Made by a program: the position numbers and the translations under genes
The notes under the pieces: generated by a model
Told to the model about the DNA's origin: nothing
Databases searched by the model: none
The model's input: only the letters and a program-made list of their open reading frames with translations
Shown here: positions 34,894 to 44,083 of the stretch, in pieces
Layout: every line of letters starts with the position of its first letter
How positions within the stretch are numbered: the first letter of the stretch is position 1
NCBI RefSeq assembly: GCF_009755885.1
Contig: NZ_VYIX01000002.1
Coordinates: 478,875 to 542,874 of the forward strand
Source of the DNA: Brachyspira sp. SAP_772
GTDB taxonomy: Bacteria > Spirochaetota > Brachyspiria > Brachyspirales > Brachyspiraceae
Reading direction: 5' to 3'
Length of the DNA: 64,000 bases

Positions 34894-35742
34894 ATGAATA
34901 ATTTTGATAAAATAGTATATGATAAAATAAAAAGTTTCTTTCTTTTGTTTTATAATAATTTAAATAATAGCAATGCAGTAGTTGTTGGATTAACATTTGA
35001 TTTTAATAATAAAAATAAATTATATACGATAGATGATAACTATAAAATAATAAAAGATAATATTCAAAATCCATTGTCTGGATATTCTATATCAGATTTA
35101 ATTGTGTATGATAATAAAGTTTTTGAGTATAATGAAAGTTTTAATTTAATCATAAGCGAAGCATTTAATAATTGCAATCTATATGGCATACCTTTATATA
35201 TTCCCGATACAAATAAAAAAATTAATAAGGCTTTATTTTTGGATAGAGATGGGGTGCTTATGGAAGATGTTGGATATATTGGAGAGGTTGATAGAGTAAA
35301 AATAAAAAATGATTTTTTAGGTATAGTAAAACATGCCAATGAAAAAAATTATATTACAATAGTAACCACAAATCAGGCAGGAGTTTCTTACAATTATTAT
35401 ACTAATGATGATGTGAAGAATGTTCATAACTATCTTTATGAAGAGTATAAAAAACATGATGCTATTATAGATGATTTTTATTATTGCCCGTATCATATAA
35501 AAGGAAATGTTGAAGAGTATAAACTTCTTTCGGTATTGAGAAAACCTGAAGCTGCTATGCATTTAACAGCATGCAAAAAATATAATATAGATTTAACTTC
35601 TTCTTTTATGATAGGGGATAGAGACAGCGACATTATAAAAATACCTTTTTTAAAAACATTGCTAATAAAGACTGATGTATATGATATAGTTAATACTGAT
35701 AACATAGTAGAAGTTAATGACATATATTCATTTTTGGTATAG
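34894..35742 (+). CDS. HAD-IIIA phosphatase, GmhB-like, with an N-terminal extension
   Basis: 282 residues. From residue 113 it is a HAD-IIIA phosphatase: ALFLDRDGVL (motif I), VTTNQAGVSY (motif II), YYCPYH then RKPEAAM (the region of the GmhB zinc loop), and MIGDRDSDI (motif IV). GmhB removes the C7 phosphate from heptose 1,7-bisphosphate in LPS/LOS or S-layer heptose synthesis. Only one of the usual zinc cysteines is evident, so histidinol-phosphatase or another sugar phosphatase is possible. The first ~110 residues are an extra segment I do not recognise. HldA-like kinase of the same pathway is encoded at 46754. Confidence 0.7.
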   Translation: MNNFDKIVYDKIKSFFLLFYNNLNNSNAVVVGLTFDFNNKNKLYTIDDNYKIIKDNIQNPLSGYSISDLIVYDNKVFEYNESFNLIISEAFNNCNLYGIPLYIPDTNKKINKALFLDRDGVLMEDVGYIGEVDRVKIKNDFLGIVKHANEKNYITIVTTNQAGVSYNYYTNDDVKNVHNYLYEEYKKHDAIIDDFYYCPYHIKGNVEEYKLLSVLRKPEAAMHLTACKKYNIDLTSSFMIGDRDSDIIKIPFLKTLLIKTDVYDIVNTDNIVEVNDIYSFLV

Positions 35743-35769
35743 CGTATACCTAAGTGATTATAATATATC

Positions 35770-35885
35770 TTTAGGATATAAAGTTCTAATAATTGCACTT
35801 TCGCGAAGCGTACCCGAAGGGTAAAGACTTTTTGCGGCGGGAAAAAGTTGAATAAAAAAGCTTATATGACAAAATATAGTATAAC
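35770..35885 (-). repeat. Intergenic repeat family, fragment R6
   Basis: Left half in minus orientation: AACTTTTTCCCGCCGCAAAAAGT stem region with a GGGTACGCTTCGCGAAAG insert and GTGCAATTATTAG. It ends in ATATGACAAAATATAGTATAAC, which matches the right end of full copies in inverted orientation. Confidence 0.65.
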
Positions 35886-35899
35886 AATTGGAGATTTTT

Positions 35900-36352
35900 A
35901 TGTTTGAGCTTTGTCATAATTTATATGTGGGAAATGACCATGATTGCAGCGTTTTTGAGGGGGCTATAGTGCATGCTTGTCAAAGTTGTTTTGTACGAGG
36001 TGTTAATGGGGCTGTTGGAAACAAAACTTTTTATGAGAATAATGATGATTTGTATTTAAACTTGCTTGACATATCTAGTCTTTCCTATGATTATGCTTCA
36101 CCTATGATTAAAAGGGCTATAGATTTTATAGATAGAAAAATTAAAGATAAAAAAGTGTTAGTTCATTGCAATTTTGGTATGTCGCGTTCGCCTTCTATAT
36201 GTTTGCTTTATATGGCTAAGAAAGGTTATATTAATAATTCTTCTTTTAAAGAGGCTTCAAAAGATTTTCACAAGATTTATAATTATTTTTCTGCTGGATT
36301 AGGCATGCATAGATATTTTGAGAGGTATTGGAATGATATTATGCAATTTTAG
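35900..36352 (+). CDS. Dual-specificity/tyrosine phosphatase-like protein
   Basis: A 150-residue protein with the cysteine-phosphatase P-loop HCNFGMSRSPS (HCxxGxxRS) and an upstream Asp region (LDISSLSYDYASP). It is the size of a single-domain dual-specificity phosphatase. The ATG at 35900 with GGAG 6 bases upstream is chosen over an upstream TTG. The substrate may be protein, lipid or RNA ends and is not visible. It lies alone between repeat R6 and a membrane protein gene. Confidence 0.8.
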   Translation: MFELCHNLYVGNDHDCSVFEGAIVHACQSCFVRGVNGAVGNKTFYENNDDLYLNLLDISSLSYDYASPMIKRAIDFIDRKIKDKKVLVHCNFGMSRSPSICLLYMAKKGYINNSSFKEASKDFHKIYNYFSAGLGMHRYFERYWNDIMQF

Positions 36353-36407
36353 TAAATAGTTAAAAATGACCATTTACTTTATATAAAATAAAATATAAGA
36401 TAAAATT

Positions 36408-37064
36408 ATGAGTGTTTTAATTAAAAAAAATGTTTCAATAATATGTGCTATTATATGCATAATATGTGCAAGTTCAGCTATTGCTGTTTTAGTTGTTTTA
36501 ATAGTAAACTCTAAAAACGGTTTAGAAGCCACTTCTTTTTCGCTTTATTCTAGTTTTTTAATAATCTTTTATATAATTAATGCTATATATCATTTTTTTC
36601 CTTTCAACAATAAAGCAAAAAAAGTATTCTATATACTTTCGCATGCTTTTTTTATTATGATGATATGGGGAGTTTATATACCTCCTTGTTTGATATTACT
36701 TCAAAATGGTTGGGGTTGGAGCTTTTTTGGCGTTATTACTGGGCTTTGCGTACTTGGTATTACTTTAAGAAGTGTATTTAGCTATAGGTGGAGAGGATTT
36801 ACAGAAACTATATATTACTTTCTTCTAAATTGGGTTTGGCTTATTGCTATACCAAAAATTGCTTTATCGGTTGGAGAATATGGTACTATACTTTATTTAA
36901 ATGCTTTTTTACTTTTAAATATTGCTATGGTGTTTTATAGGCTTGCTATGTATGAAGTTAATAAAAGATATACTTTATTTCTTCCTCTATTTTATTCTCT
37001 TTTAATTTTGTCTAATGTATGTCATGCTGTTTTTATGTTTAGATATGTTGCTCATATAGTGTAA
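36408..37064 (+). CDS. HlyIII/PAQR-like seven-helix membrane protein (divergent)
   Basis: A 218-residue protein with seven hydrophobic segments. The pattern INAIYHFFPFNNKAKKVFYI, then SHAFFIMMIWGVYIPPCLILL, and the C-terminal NVCHAVFMFRYVAH follows the HlyIII/PAQR layout (SxxxH, HxxxIxxAGxYxP, final HxxxxxxxxxH). The Asp usually before the second His is replaced by Ser. Family members include proteins called hemolysin III and hydrolase-like receptors; no haemolytic role is implied here. The acyl-CoA ligase gene follows after 24 bases with a strong ribosome site, so a lipid-linked role is possible. Confidence 0.5.
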   Translation: MSVLIKKNVSIICAIICIICASSAIAVLVVLIVNSKNGLEATSFSLYSSFLIIFYIINAIYHFFPFNNKAKKVFYILSHAFFIMMIWGVYIPPCLILLQNGWGWSFFGVITGLCVLGITLRSVFSYRWRGFTETIYYFLLNWVWLIAIPKIALSVGEYGTILYLNAFLLLNIAMVFYRLAMYEVNKRYTLFLPLFYSLLILSNVCHAVFMFRYVAHIV

Positions 37065-37088
37065 TAATTTTTAAGGAGGTTTTATTTT

Positions 37089-38717
37089 ATGATTAATGAA
37101 AAATTGTCTGAGTATATTTTCAACTCTATTAAAGAAAATTGGGATATTAATGCTTTTTGTGATTATGGTAAGGATAATTTTATAAAATATTCTGATGTAG
37201 CTAAGCATATATTAAAAATGCATACTATATTTAAAAGAATGGAGATATATAAGGGAGATAAAATTGCATTATGCGGGGTTAACTCTGCAAATTGGGCTTT
37301 AACTTATTTATCTATAGTAAGTTATGGGGCTGTGGTTGTGCCTATATTAGTTGATTTTGCTAAAGATGATATTATTTCTATATTAAATGATTCTGGCTCT
37401 AAGTATCTATTTATGGATAAGTATATATTAGAAAAAATTGATAAAGAAAAGTTGAGCTTTTTAAATAGAATATTTTATTTGGATAATTTAACTATATTCG
37501 ACCACAAAAATGATTTAACAGAAGAGTATAATGATATTCTTGATGTGCAATTAGAAAATTTCAGCAGAGAAACTTTTTCATTAAATATATTTGAAAATGA
37601 TACTTTAGCTACTATAATATATACTTCTGGAACTACTGGTTTTAGTAAAGGTGTTATGCTTAATCATAATTCGCTTGCTGCCAATGTAAGATTTGCAATA
37701 GACAATATGCCTATAAAATCTAATGACCATATACTTTCATTTTTGCCTTTAGCACATGTATTTGGATGTTTGTTTGATTTTTTATTTCCTTTCTCTAAAG
37801 GTGCTTGTATATATATGCTAAGTGCAATACCTAGCCCTAATATTTTGCTTAAGGCTTTTGATGAGGTAAAACCCAATTTAATACTTATGGTGCCTTTAGT
37901 TTTGGAGAAGATTTATTTCAAAAAATTAAAGCCTACAATAGATAAGCCTATAATGAAAAAATTATTAAATTTCCCTTTTATATCTAAAATATTAAAAAAT
38001 AAAATTAGAGATAAATTAACAGAATCATTTGGCGGTAACTTTCATGAGGTAATAGTTGGAGGGAGTGCTTTAAATGAAGAAGTTGAAAGATTTTTAATGG
38101 ATATAGGTTTTAAGTTTACAGTGGGTTATGGCATGACAGAATGCGGACCTTTAATTAGTTATTCTCCATGGGATAAGCATGTGGCTAGAAGCTGCGGATG
38201 CATAATAGACACATTAGAAGTGAAGATTGATTCTAACAGCAGTGATGAAGTTGGGGACATTATGGTTAAGGGTGAAAATGTTATGCTTGGGTACTACAAA
38301 AACCCTAAAGCTACTGCAGAAGTTTTATCTCGTGATGGCTGGCTTAGAACTAATGATTTGGGCGTACTTGGAGAGGGAAATAGAATATTTATAAGAGGAA
38401 GAAGTAAAAATATGCTTCTTGGACCTAGCGGACAGAATATTTATCCTGAGGAGATTGAAAGTAAATTAAACAGTATGCCTTATATATTAGAATCTTTAAT
38501 TGTTCAAAGAGAAAACAAACTTCATGCTTTGGTATATTTGGATGCTGAGCAAATAAAAGATTTAAACGAAGAAGAGATAAACAGGGAATTAGAAAAAATC
38601 AAAGAGAATATTAATAAATTGATTCCAGATTTTGCTAGAATTTCTAGTTTTGAAATACAAAAAGAAGAGTTTGAAAAGAATCCTACTAAAAAAATTAAAA
38701 GATTTTTATATAAATAA
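37089..38717 (+). CDS. AMP-binding acyl-CoA synthetase
   Basis: A 542-residue ANL-superfamily ligase. The P-loop ATIIYTSGTTGFSKGVM is near residues 175-190. FTVGYGMTECGP and the hinge/adenylate region GWLRTNDLGVL...GRSKNMLLGPSGQNIYPEEIE follow, and the terminal lysine region is NPTKKIKRF. The pattern is that of long-chain fatty-acid CoA ligases. It activates fatty acids with ATP for phospholipid synthesis or use. AAGGAGG precedes the ATG. It is probably co-transcribed with the HlyIII-like gene and with the aldo/keto reductase that starts 16 bases later. Confidence 0.88.
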   Translation: MINEKLSEYIFNSIKENWDINAFCDYGKDNFIKYSDVAKHILKMHTIFKRMEIYKGDKIALCGVNSANWALTYLSIVSYGAVVVPILVDFAKDDIISILNDSGSKYLFMDKYILEKIDKEKLSFLNRIFYLDNLTIFDHKNDLTEEYNDILDVQLENFSRETFSLNIFENDTLATIIYTSGTTGFSKGVMLNHNSLAANVRFAIDNMPIKSNDHILSFLPLAHVFGCLFDFLFPFSKGACIYMLSAIPSPNILLKAFDEVKPNLILMVPLVLEKIYFKKLKPTIDKPIMKKLLNFPFISKILKNKIRDKLTESFGGNFHEVIVGGSALNEEVERFLMDIGFKFTVGYGMTECGPLISYSPWDKHVARSCGCIIDTLEVKIDSNSSDEVGDIMVKGENVMLGYYKNPKATAEVLSRDGWLRTNDLGVLGEGNRIFIRGRSKNMLLGPSGQNIYPEEIESKLNSMPYILESLIVQRENKLHALVYLDAEQIKDLNEEEINRELEKIKENINKLIPDFARISSFEIQKEEFEKNPTKKIKRFLYK

Positions 38718-38733
38718 ATATTAGGTTTTGATT

Positions 38734-39588
38734 ATGAGTTATATTTTAAAATCTTCAAACAAAATGCCTAAATTTGGAATAGGCACTTGGAGAATGGGAG
38801 AGAATGCTAAAAAGAGCGGCATAGAAATTAAAGCTATAGAATGTGCTTTAAAAAATGGTGTAAAACTAATAGATACTGCAGAGATGTATGGAGAGGGCGG
38901 AGCTGAGATAATAGTTGGAGAAGCTTTAAAAAAAGCAAATATAGATAGAAAAGAGTTTTTTATAGTTTCTAAAGTTTATCCTCATAATGCTGGCAGAGAT
39001 AATTTATTTACTAGTTTAAAAAATTCTCTAAGTCGTTTGGGGCTTGATTATTTGGATATGTATTTACTTCATTGGAGGGGACGTATTCCTTTGAGAGAAA
39101 CTGTTGAATGTATGGAAGAGGCTAAAAAAGAGGGACTTATAAGAGATTGGGGAGTTTCTAATTTTGATGTAGATGATATGAGAGAGCTTGAGAGTATAAA
39201 AAATGGAGATAAATGTGCTGTTAATCAGGTGTTATATCATTTAGCTTCTCGTGGTATTGATTTTGATTTGGCTTCTTATATGCTTGAGAGAAATATTGTA
39301 TTAATGGCTTATTGTCCTTTAGCACAGGCTGGAGATTTGGGCAAAGATTTATTAAACAATAGTGTCGTTAAAAATATAGCAAAAAAACATAATGCTTTAC
39401 CAAGTCAAATAGCATTAGCTTTTATAATGTCTTTTGATAAGAGAGTTCCCATACCAAAAAGCTCAAGTGAAAAACATATATTAGAAAATATTAATTCTCA
39501 AAAGATTGTATTAGATAAAGAAGATATAGAGCTTTTAAATAAAGAGTTTCCTAAGCCTAACAGAAAAATGCCTTTAGATATAGTTTAA
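38734..39588 (+). CDS. Aldo/keto reductase
   Basis: A 284-residue (beta/alpha)8 NADPH-dependent oxidoreductase. The catalytic tetrad is visible: Asp and Tyr in DTAEMYGEGGAE, Lys in IVSKVYPH and His in YLLHWRG. The cofactor end is IPIPKSSSEKHILENI-like (VPIPKSSSEKH). The closest type is YeaE/YtbE-like reductases of sugar or methylglyoxal-type aldehydes; the substrate cannot be told. The ATG at 38734 is preferred to the TTG two codons earlier. Repeat R7 follows. Confidence 0.88.
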   Translation: MSYILKSSNKMPKFGIGTWRMGENAKKSGIEIKAIECALKNGVKLIDTAEMYGEGGAEIIVGEALKKANIDRKEFFIVSKVYPHNAGRDNLFTSLKNSLSRLGLDYLDMYLLHWRGRIPLRETVECMEEAKKEGLIRDWGVSNFDVDDMRELESIKNGDKCAVNQVLYHLASRGIDFDLASYMLERNIVLMAYCPLAQAGDLGKDLLNNSVVKNIAKKHNALPSQIALAFIMSFDKRVPIPKSSSEKHILENINSQKIVLDKEDIELLNKEFPKPNRKMPLDIV

Positions 39589-39649
39589 AAAAATTAGACT
39601 TATATCAAAAGTAATTTGAAAAATGCATTGTATAATTTTGTGTATAAAA

Positions 39650-39832
39650 ATATTTTGTAATTTATAGATTTAATACATCAAATTGCAGTCTTTTTGCTTC
39701 TTTGTGCCAATACCACAGGCACTTCCTTCGGTCGCCCTGAATGACTCCCTACGGTCACAAAAGAAGTGAGGTGCTGCACGGTGTGTACTTCGTTAAGGGC
39801 AAAGCCCTGCAAAAAATAACTATAGTGAAATA
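39650..39832 (+). repeat. Intergenic repeat family, copy R7 (right half)
   Basis: Right half only: GCAGTCTTTTTGCTTCTTTGTG paired with CACAAAAGAAG, with the insert CCACAGGCACTTCCTTCGGTCGC and a CCCTACGGTC piece in the loop. A GCACGGTGTGTACTTCGTTA stretch, GGGCAAAGCCC and AACTATAGTG follow. The rest of the 304-base gap is AT-rich with nothing recognised. Confidence 0.7.
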
Positions 39833-39892
39833 TTATATAATAAAATCGCTTATTATTAAATAATGTAAAAAAGATATTTATCTAAATTATAT

Positions 39893-41533
39893 TTAATCTA
39901 TTAAATCATATACATCATCATACCATTTATTTATATAATCTTTTAATTCATCATATTTTATTTTTCCTTCTATAAAAGCATCTCTATGCCATGGGGATAT
40001 CATATTTAATATTGTATTTATATCATCAGAAAAATTATTAGAATTAATATTTGTTATTAATAATGATAATTTATTTTTTAATAGTTCTTTATTTTGTTTT
40101 TCTTCTATATAGTTAAAATCTTTTAATTGTTTATTATTAGAGTTTTTTATATTATCATATATATTTACATTTTTTATTTTTGCTGATTCTTTTGTAAGTG
40201 TGAAAAAATCTATATTCTTTGATAAATATGCAATCAAACTTTCAAAATGAGCTTTGTAGCTTAAAAGCGAAGAGGAAGTATTTCTTAAACAATCATCAAA
40301 GCATTTTATTTTATTATCATCATTTAATCTTTTATATTTTTTTGTCTCAAATGTGTTTATCTTATTGCTTGTAATAAAATCTAAAGCTATTGCATTTGAA
40401 TATTCTGAATGGCTTTTATCATCAACATGACAGAAATCGCATCCTGCAAGAAGAATATATTTAGGGTTCAAAAACTCTGCTATTCTTAAAGCAGGCATTA
40501 TAACGCTTCCTTCCATAGGAAAATAAATATTGTCTTGTGTGTTATATAATATTTTTTCAAGGCTTTCATTGTGCGAGAAAAAAAACTTCCTTTCTTTTTT
40601 TATGCTATTTACTGGGTATGATGTATGCGTTGTAAATAGCAATATACTCTCTTCTTTAAAAAGGTTTAATATATGTATTAAAGAATAAAAACCTCCGTCT
40701 GTGGATACTACTGCATTTGGTTTTATGTTGTTATTAAGAAGAGTATTTAATGAATGAGATACTGCCAAAACAAAATGGCTTTCTGATAACTCTTTTATTT
40801 TTTCTATATAATTATCTATGGAAGCACCAGCAGATACTAAAAGAAGAGGAGTTTCTTTATTTAAATAATTTTTAAAGCTTTCTATAGAATAATTATTAGA
40901 AGAATAATTAGAATGCATATTATAAATAATGTTTCTTGCCCATATAGGAGCAAAATAATAATTTGATGTAAGAGACATTAATCTCTCTTTTATGATATTT
41001 GATAATTGTATTGTAATATTGTCATAATAGTTTTTATTTTCTTCGCTAATATTAGAAACTCTTATATGTCTTATAACCACAAGTTTTTTAACATTATCCT
41101 CTTTAATAAAATTATTAAAAAATAATAAAATATCTTTTTCTTCTGATAATATAATTATTCTATCAGCATTTTTTATATCTATATTTGAAAGTATAAGCTT
41201 TAATAACTCTATATCTTTTTCTATTATTATAGCTTTATTTTTAGTATTTAATGACAAAAAATAATCTATATGATAAAAAGAAGCTACAGACAAAAATATA
41301 GCTATATAATCTGCATCATTATTTTTTATATACTGCTCTATCAATCTTTTAGCTTCTTCTATTGGTGCATAAAGAGAGGTGAGAGCTTTATTTTTGTATG
41401 ATACATTTATAAAATTATTTTTATTAAACTTTATTTCATAGCTATCATTACTATCAACATTTTCAATTTTTTTTATAGCATTTATATTATATTTATTTAG
41501 TTTTAAAACTTCTATATTTTTTTTTAATATCAT
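39893..41533 (-). CDS. DUF115 / motility-associated-factor-like glycosyltransferase
   Basis: 546 residues. The middle block PLLLVSAGASIDNYIEKIKE ... VLAVSHSLNTLLNNNIKPNA ... STDGGFYSLIHIL is the DUF115 (MptE-like) core shared with Maf proteins that glycosylate flagellins with sialic-acid-like sugars. YILLAGCDFCHVDDKSHS later in the chain fits the same family. A role in flagellin glycosylation is plausible in a motile spirochaete, but the flagellin genes are elsewhere. Its ATG overlaps the stop of the upstream DUF3108 gene by 4 bases, so they are translated together. Confidence 0.72.
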   Translation of the reverse strand: MILKKNIEVLKLNKYNINAIKKIENVDSNDSYEIKFNKNNFINVSYKNKALTSLYAPIEEAKRLIEQYIKNNDADYIAIFLSVASFYHIDYFLSLNTKNKAIIIEKDIELLKLILSNIDIKNADRIIILSEEKDILLFFNNFIKEDNVKKLVVIRHIRVSNISEENKNYYDNITIQLSNIIKERLMSLTSNYYFAPIWARNIIYNMHSNYSSNNYSIESFKNYLNKETPLLLVSAGASIDNYIEKIKELSESHFVLAVSHSLNTLLNNNIKPNAVVSTDGGFYSLIHILNLFKEESILLFTTHTSYPVNSIKKERKFFFSHNESLEKILYNTQDNIYFPMEGSVIMPALRIAEFLNPKYILLAGCDFCHVDDKSHSEYSNAIALDFITSNKINTFETKKYKRLNDDNKIKCFDDCLRNTSSSLLSYKAHFESLIAYLSKNIDFFTLTKESAKIKNVNIYDNIKNSNNKQLKDFNYIEEKQNKELLKNKLSLLITNINSNNFSDDINTILNMISPWHRDAFIEGKIKYDELKDYINKWYDDVYDLID

Positions 41534-42282
41534 TTTCCGTCTTTATACTCTCTTATAATACCTCTTACTCTAATAGTGAGCCCATATAATTTTTGCTCTG
41601 CTATTATAACATCTAAAGGTATCTGATTATATTTATCTTTTGCTATTAAAGCGTCTGTTCCATATTTTCCATTTTCATATATTCTTACAGTTTTTAATTT
41701 TCCTCTTTCTAATTTTGTTTTTATTTCCGGACCATCTTCTATTATAAATCTAATACCTTTTTTTACATTTCTAGCCTCAAGCCAATCAATAGAAAATGTT
41801 CCAATATTTTTATCAACAAATCTCATGAAAAATACTAATGATAAACCATCAAAAGCTAAACCCTCATAAGTTATTTTTTCATTAGTTGCTCTTTTATCAT
41901 TATAAATAAAATATCTTTCTTTATGATTAAATTTAGAAGTTTCATAATTAGTCCATTCTCCTTCTTGAGCATCTTTAACTATTAGTAAAGGAGTAAAATC
42001 ATTTGTAGATACCCAAGCTTCAAATACATCACTTATTCTGTATATTAGGTTAGCAGCTCTAGTTCCATAAACATGAGCATATAAATGATAAGCAGGAACT
42101 CCATCTACATTGCTAATTGCAAGTACTTTAGCTTCAAGTGTTCCAACCTTTCCGCTTATATTAAACTCTGGTACTTGCGCCAAAACATCATATTTAATAT
42201 ATTCTCCAACCTTAAAAGTTTGATTATAGGCAAAAACCATATTTGATATTAGTATTGTTATTGTTAAAACATATTTCATCAT
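41530..42282 (-). CDS. DUF3108-like exported protein
   Basis: A 250-residue protein with signal peptide MMKYVLTITILISNMVFA. The ATG at 42282 is chosen because AAGGGG lies 7 bases upstream of it. The mature part has DUF3108 features: FKVGEYIKYDV near the start, VPAYHLYAHVYG, and a repeated beta pattern ending IPLDVIIAEQKLYGLTIRV. The family is periplasmic, beta-rich and of unknown function. It is upstream of and overlapping the DUF115 gene. Confidence 0.7.
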   Translation of the reverse strand: MMKYVLTITILISNMVFAYNQTFKVGEYIKYDVLAQVPEFNISGKVGTLEAKVLAISNVDGVPAYHLYAHVYGTRAANLIYRISDVFEAWVSTNDFTPLLIVKDAQEGEWTNYETSKFNHKERYFIYNDKRATNEKITYEGLAFDGLSLVFFMRFVDKNIGTFSIDWLEARNVKKGIRFIIEDGPEIKTKLERGKLKTVRIYENGKYGTDALIAKDKYNQIPLDVIIAEQKLYGLTIRVRGIIREYKDGK

Positions 42283-42380
42283 AAACATTCCCCTTATAAT
42301 AGTTTATAAACTTATTATAATATATAAAGAGTAAAATAAAAATACAATTATAAAAATATTTTTATTAGTTTTTATTATAA

Positions 42381-42409
42381 TTGACTTTTAAGCATATTAC
42401 AGATATAAT
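42381..42409 (+). promoter_or_regulatory. Near-consensus promoter of fmt (leaderless transcript)
   Basis: TTGACT (42381-42386), 17 bases, TATAAT (42404-42409). The expected transcription start (about 42415-42417) coincides with the ATG at 42417. No ribosome site can therefore be in the mRNA. Confidence 0.7.
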
Positions 42410-42416
42410 AAAATGC

Positions 42417-43355
42417 ATGTATAATGTAATAATAGCAGGTTCTACAGATTTCACTTCTGATTGTATTTTGCAATTAATGAAAATGAATAATGTAAATATA
42501 TCAGCAGTAATCTCTACAATAGACACAAAAAAAGACAGAAAAGGAAATATTATACCAAATCCTGTAACAGTTACAGCATTAGAAAATAATCTTAATTTAC
42601 TAAAGCCAGAAAATATTAACAGCGATGATTTTTATAATACATTAGTTGATTTTAATGCTGATTTTTTTATAGTTGTGGCATATGGTAAAATACTTTCAAA
42701 AAGAACATTGTCTATACCAAAAATAATGCCTATGAATATTCACGGCTCGCTTTTGCCTATACTAAGAGGAGCAAGCCCAGTTGAACATGCTTTGCTTTAT
42801 GGATTTGACAAAACAGGCACTACATTACAGAAGATGGATTATAAACTTGATGAGGGCGATGTTATATTGCAAGATGAGTTTGATATAGACAATAGTTGGC
42901 AATTTAATGAACTTTATGAACAAATCAAAAAAAGCGGAGTTTGCATTTTAAAAGAGTTTTTTGATAATGCTGATAAATATATACATAATCTAAAAAAACA
43001 AGATGACAGTAAAGCTACTTATTGTACTAAAATAAAAAAAGAAGATGGAAGGCTATATTTTAATAAAAGTGCATTAGAACTTTATAATATGACTAAAGCC
43101 TTTGTACGCTGGCCTGTTGCTTATTGTTATTATAATGATATTTCTATAAAGGTTTTTAAAAGCGAATATAAAGAAAGCAAAAATAACAGCAATGATTTTG
43201 GTAAAATAGTTCATGTTGATAATGAAGGTATACATGTTCAGGCATTAGATGGAATATATATTATAAAAGAGCTTCAGAGAGAGGGCAAAAAAAGACAAAG
43301 CGTAAAAGAGTTTTTATGCGGCAATAAATTAAATATAAATGAATATTTTAATTGA
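42417..43355 (+). CDS. fmt: Methionyl-tRNA formyltransferase
   Basis: A 312-residue Fmt that formylates initiator Met-tRNA using 10-formyl-THF. The catalytic block is present: FFIVVAYGKILSK, MNIHGSLLPILRGASPVE, and DKTGTTLQKMDYKLDEGDVI. The C-terminal OB-like domain is shorter and more diverged. The ATG at 42417 is chosen over a TTG at 42381 because the promoter boxes overlap the TTG-derived extension, and the protein then begins MYNVIIAGSTDF, the usual first strand. PASTA protein follows after 30 bases. Confidence 0.92.
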   Translation: MYNVIIAGSTDFTSDCILQLMKMNNVNISAVISTIDTKKDRKGNIIPNPVTVTALENNLNLLKPENINSDDFYNTLVDFNADFFIVVAYGKILSKRTLSIPKIMPMNIHGSLLPILRGASPVEHALLYGFDKTGTTLQKMDYKLDEGDVILQDEFDIDNSWQFNELYEQIKKSGVCILKEFFDNADKYIHNLKKQDDSKATYCTKIKKEDGRLYFNKSALELYNMTKAFVRWPVAYCYYNDISIKVFKSEYKESKNNSNDFGKIVHVDNEGIHVQALDGIYIIKELQREGKKRQSVKEFLCGNKLNINEYFN

Positions 43356-43385
43356 TATAAAATAAATGGAGTAATAATTATATTT

Positions 43386-44033
43386 ATGAAAGAGTTATTT
43401 AAAAAAATTAAGTCTAAGGTTAATAATTTTTATAATGCTTATATAAAGAAGTTTATGAATAAAATACTTCCTAAGGGAATATTGACAGAAGATAAATCTC
43501 TTTTAGTGATAAAAAGGCTAATAATTTTTGCTATATTTTTATTTGTTTTACAGGGAATAATAGTTTCAGTTGTTGTTTTTATAGTGGTAAAAGCAGGAGG
43601 AGAGTCTTTTGTACTTCCAGATGTACAGGGAGTAGAAGCATTTGAAGCTTTTAATGTACTAGCAAAAGAAGATATGAATTTAAATATACAATCACACTAT
43701 TTTAAAGATTATCCATTAGGTACAATAGTAAGTCAGGAGCCTAAAGGCGGAATGAGAGTAAAAAGAGGAAGAACAGTTTATTTGGTTGTAAATGTACCAG
43801 AGCAAATTTTAGTAAAAATGCCAGACCTTATAGGAAAATCTTACGATGAAGCTGTTAGTATAATATCTAATGACATTATTTCACAAATGCCTAATGTTAA
43901 AATACTTCCAAAAGTTGATGACAATAATCCAGATTATGATAATAATGTGGTATTGTCGCAAGTACCTAATGCTAATGAAGTAATAACAATAAACACAGAA
44001 ATAGTATTAACTGTTAACAATAAAACCGAGTAA
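43386..44033 (+). CDS. Membrane-anchored PASTA-domain protein
   Basis: 215 residues: a basic cytoplasmic N-terminus (~45 residues), one membrane helix (LIIFAIFLFVLQGIIVSVVV) and two extracytoplasmic PASTA domains (VLPDVQGVEAFEAFNVLAKE; KMPDLIGKSYDEAVSIISND). PASTA domains bind peptidoglycan or lipid II and normally sit on Ser/Thr kinases or PBPs; neither is fused here. It probably helps organise cell-wall work. It follows fmt closely and may share its transcript. Confidence 0.85.
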   Translation: MKELFKKIKSKVNNFYNAYIKKFMNKILPKGILTEDKSLLVIKRLIIFAIFLFVLQGIIVSVVVFIVVKAGGESFVLPDVQGVEAFEAFNVLAKEDMNLNIQSHYFKDYPLGTIVSQEPKGGMRVKRGRTVYLVVNVPEQILVKMPDLIGKSYDEAVSIISNDIISQMPNVKILPKVDDNNPDYDNNVVLSQVPNANEVITINTEIVLTVNNKTE

Positions 44034-44083
44034 TATTTGTATTTTTTATTATTTTTATTATATTAAATAAAATTATTAATTGC

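Noticed and set aside
36408..37064. HlyIII-like protein as the haemolysin
   Set aside because: The family name is historical and direct haemolysis is doubtful; the TOMM cluster is a far better candidate.
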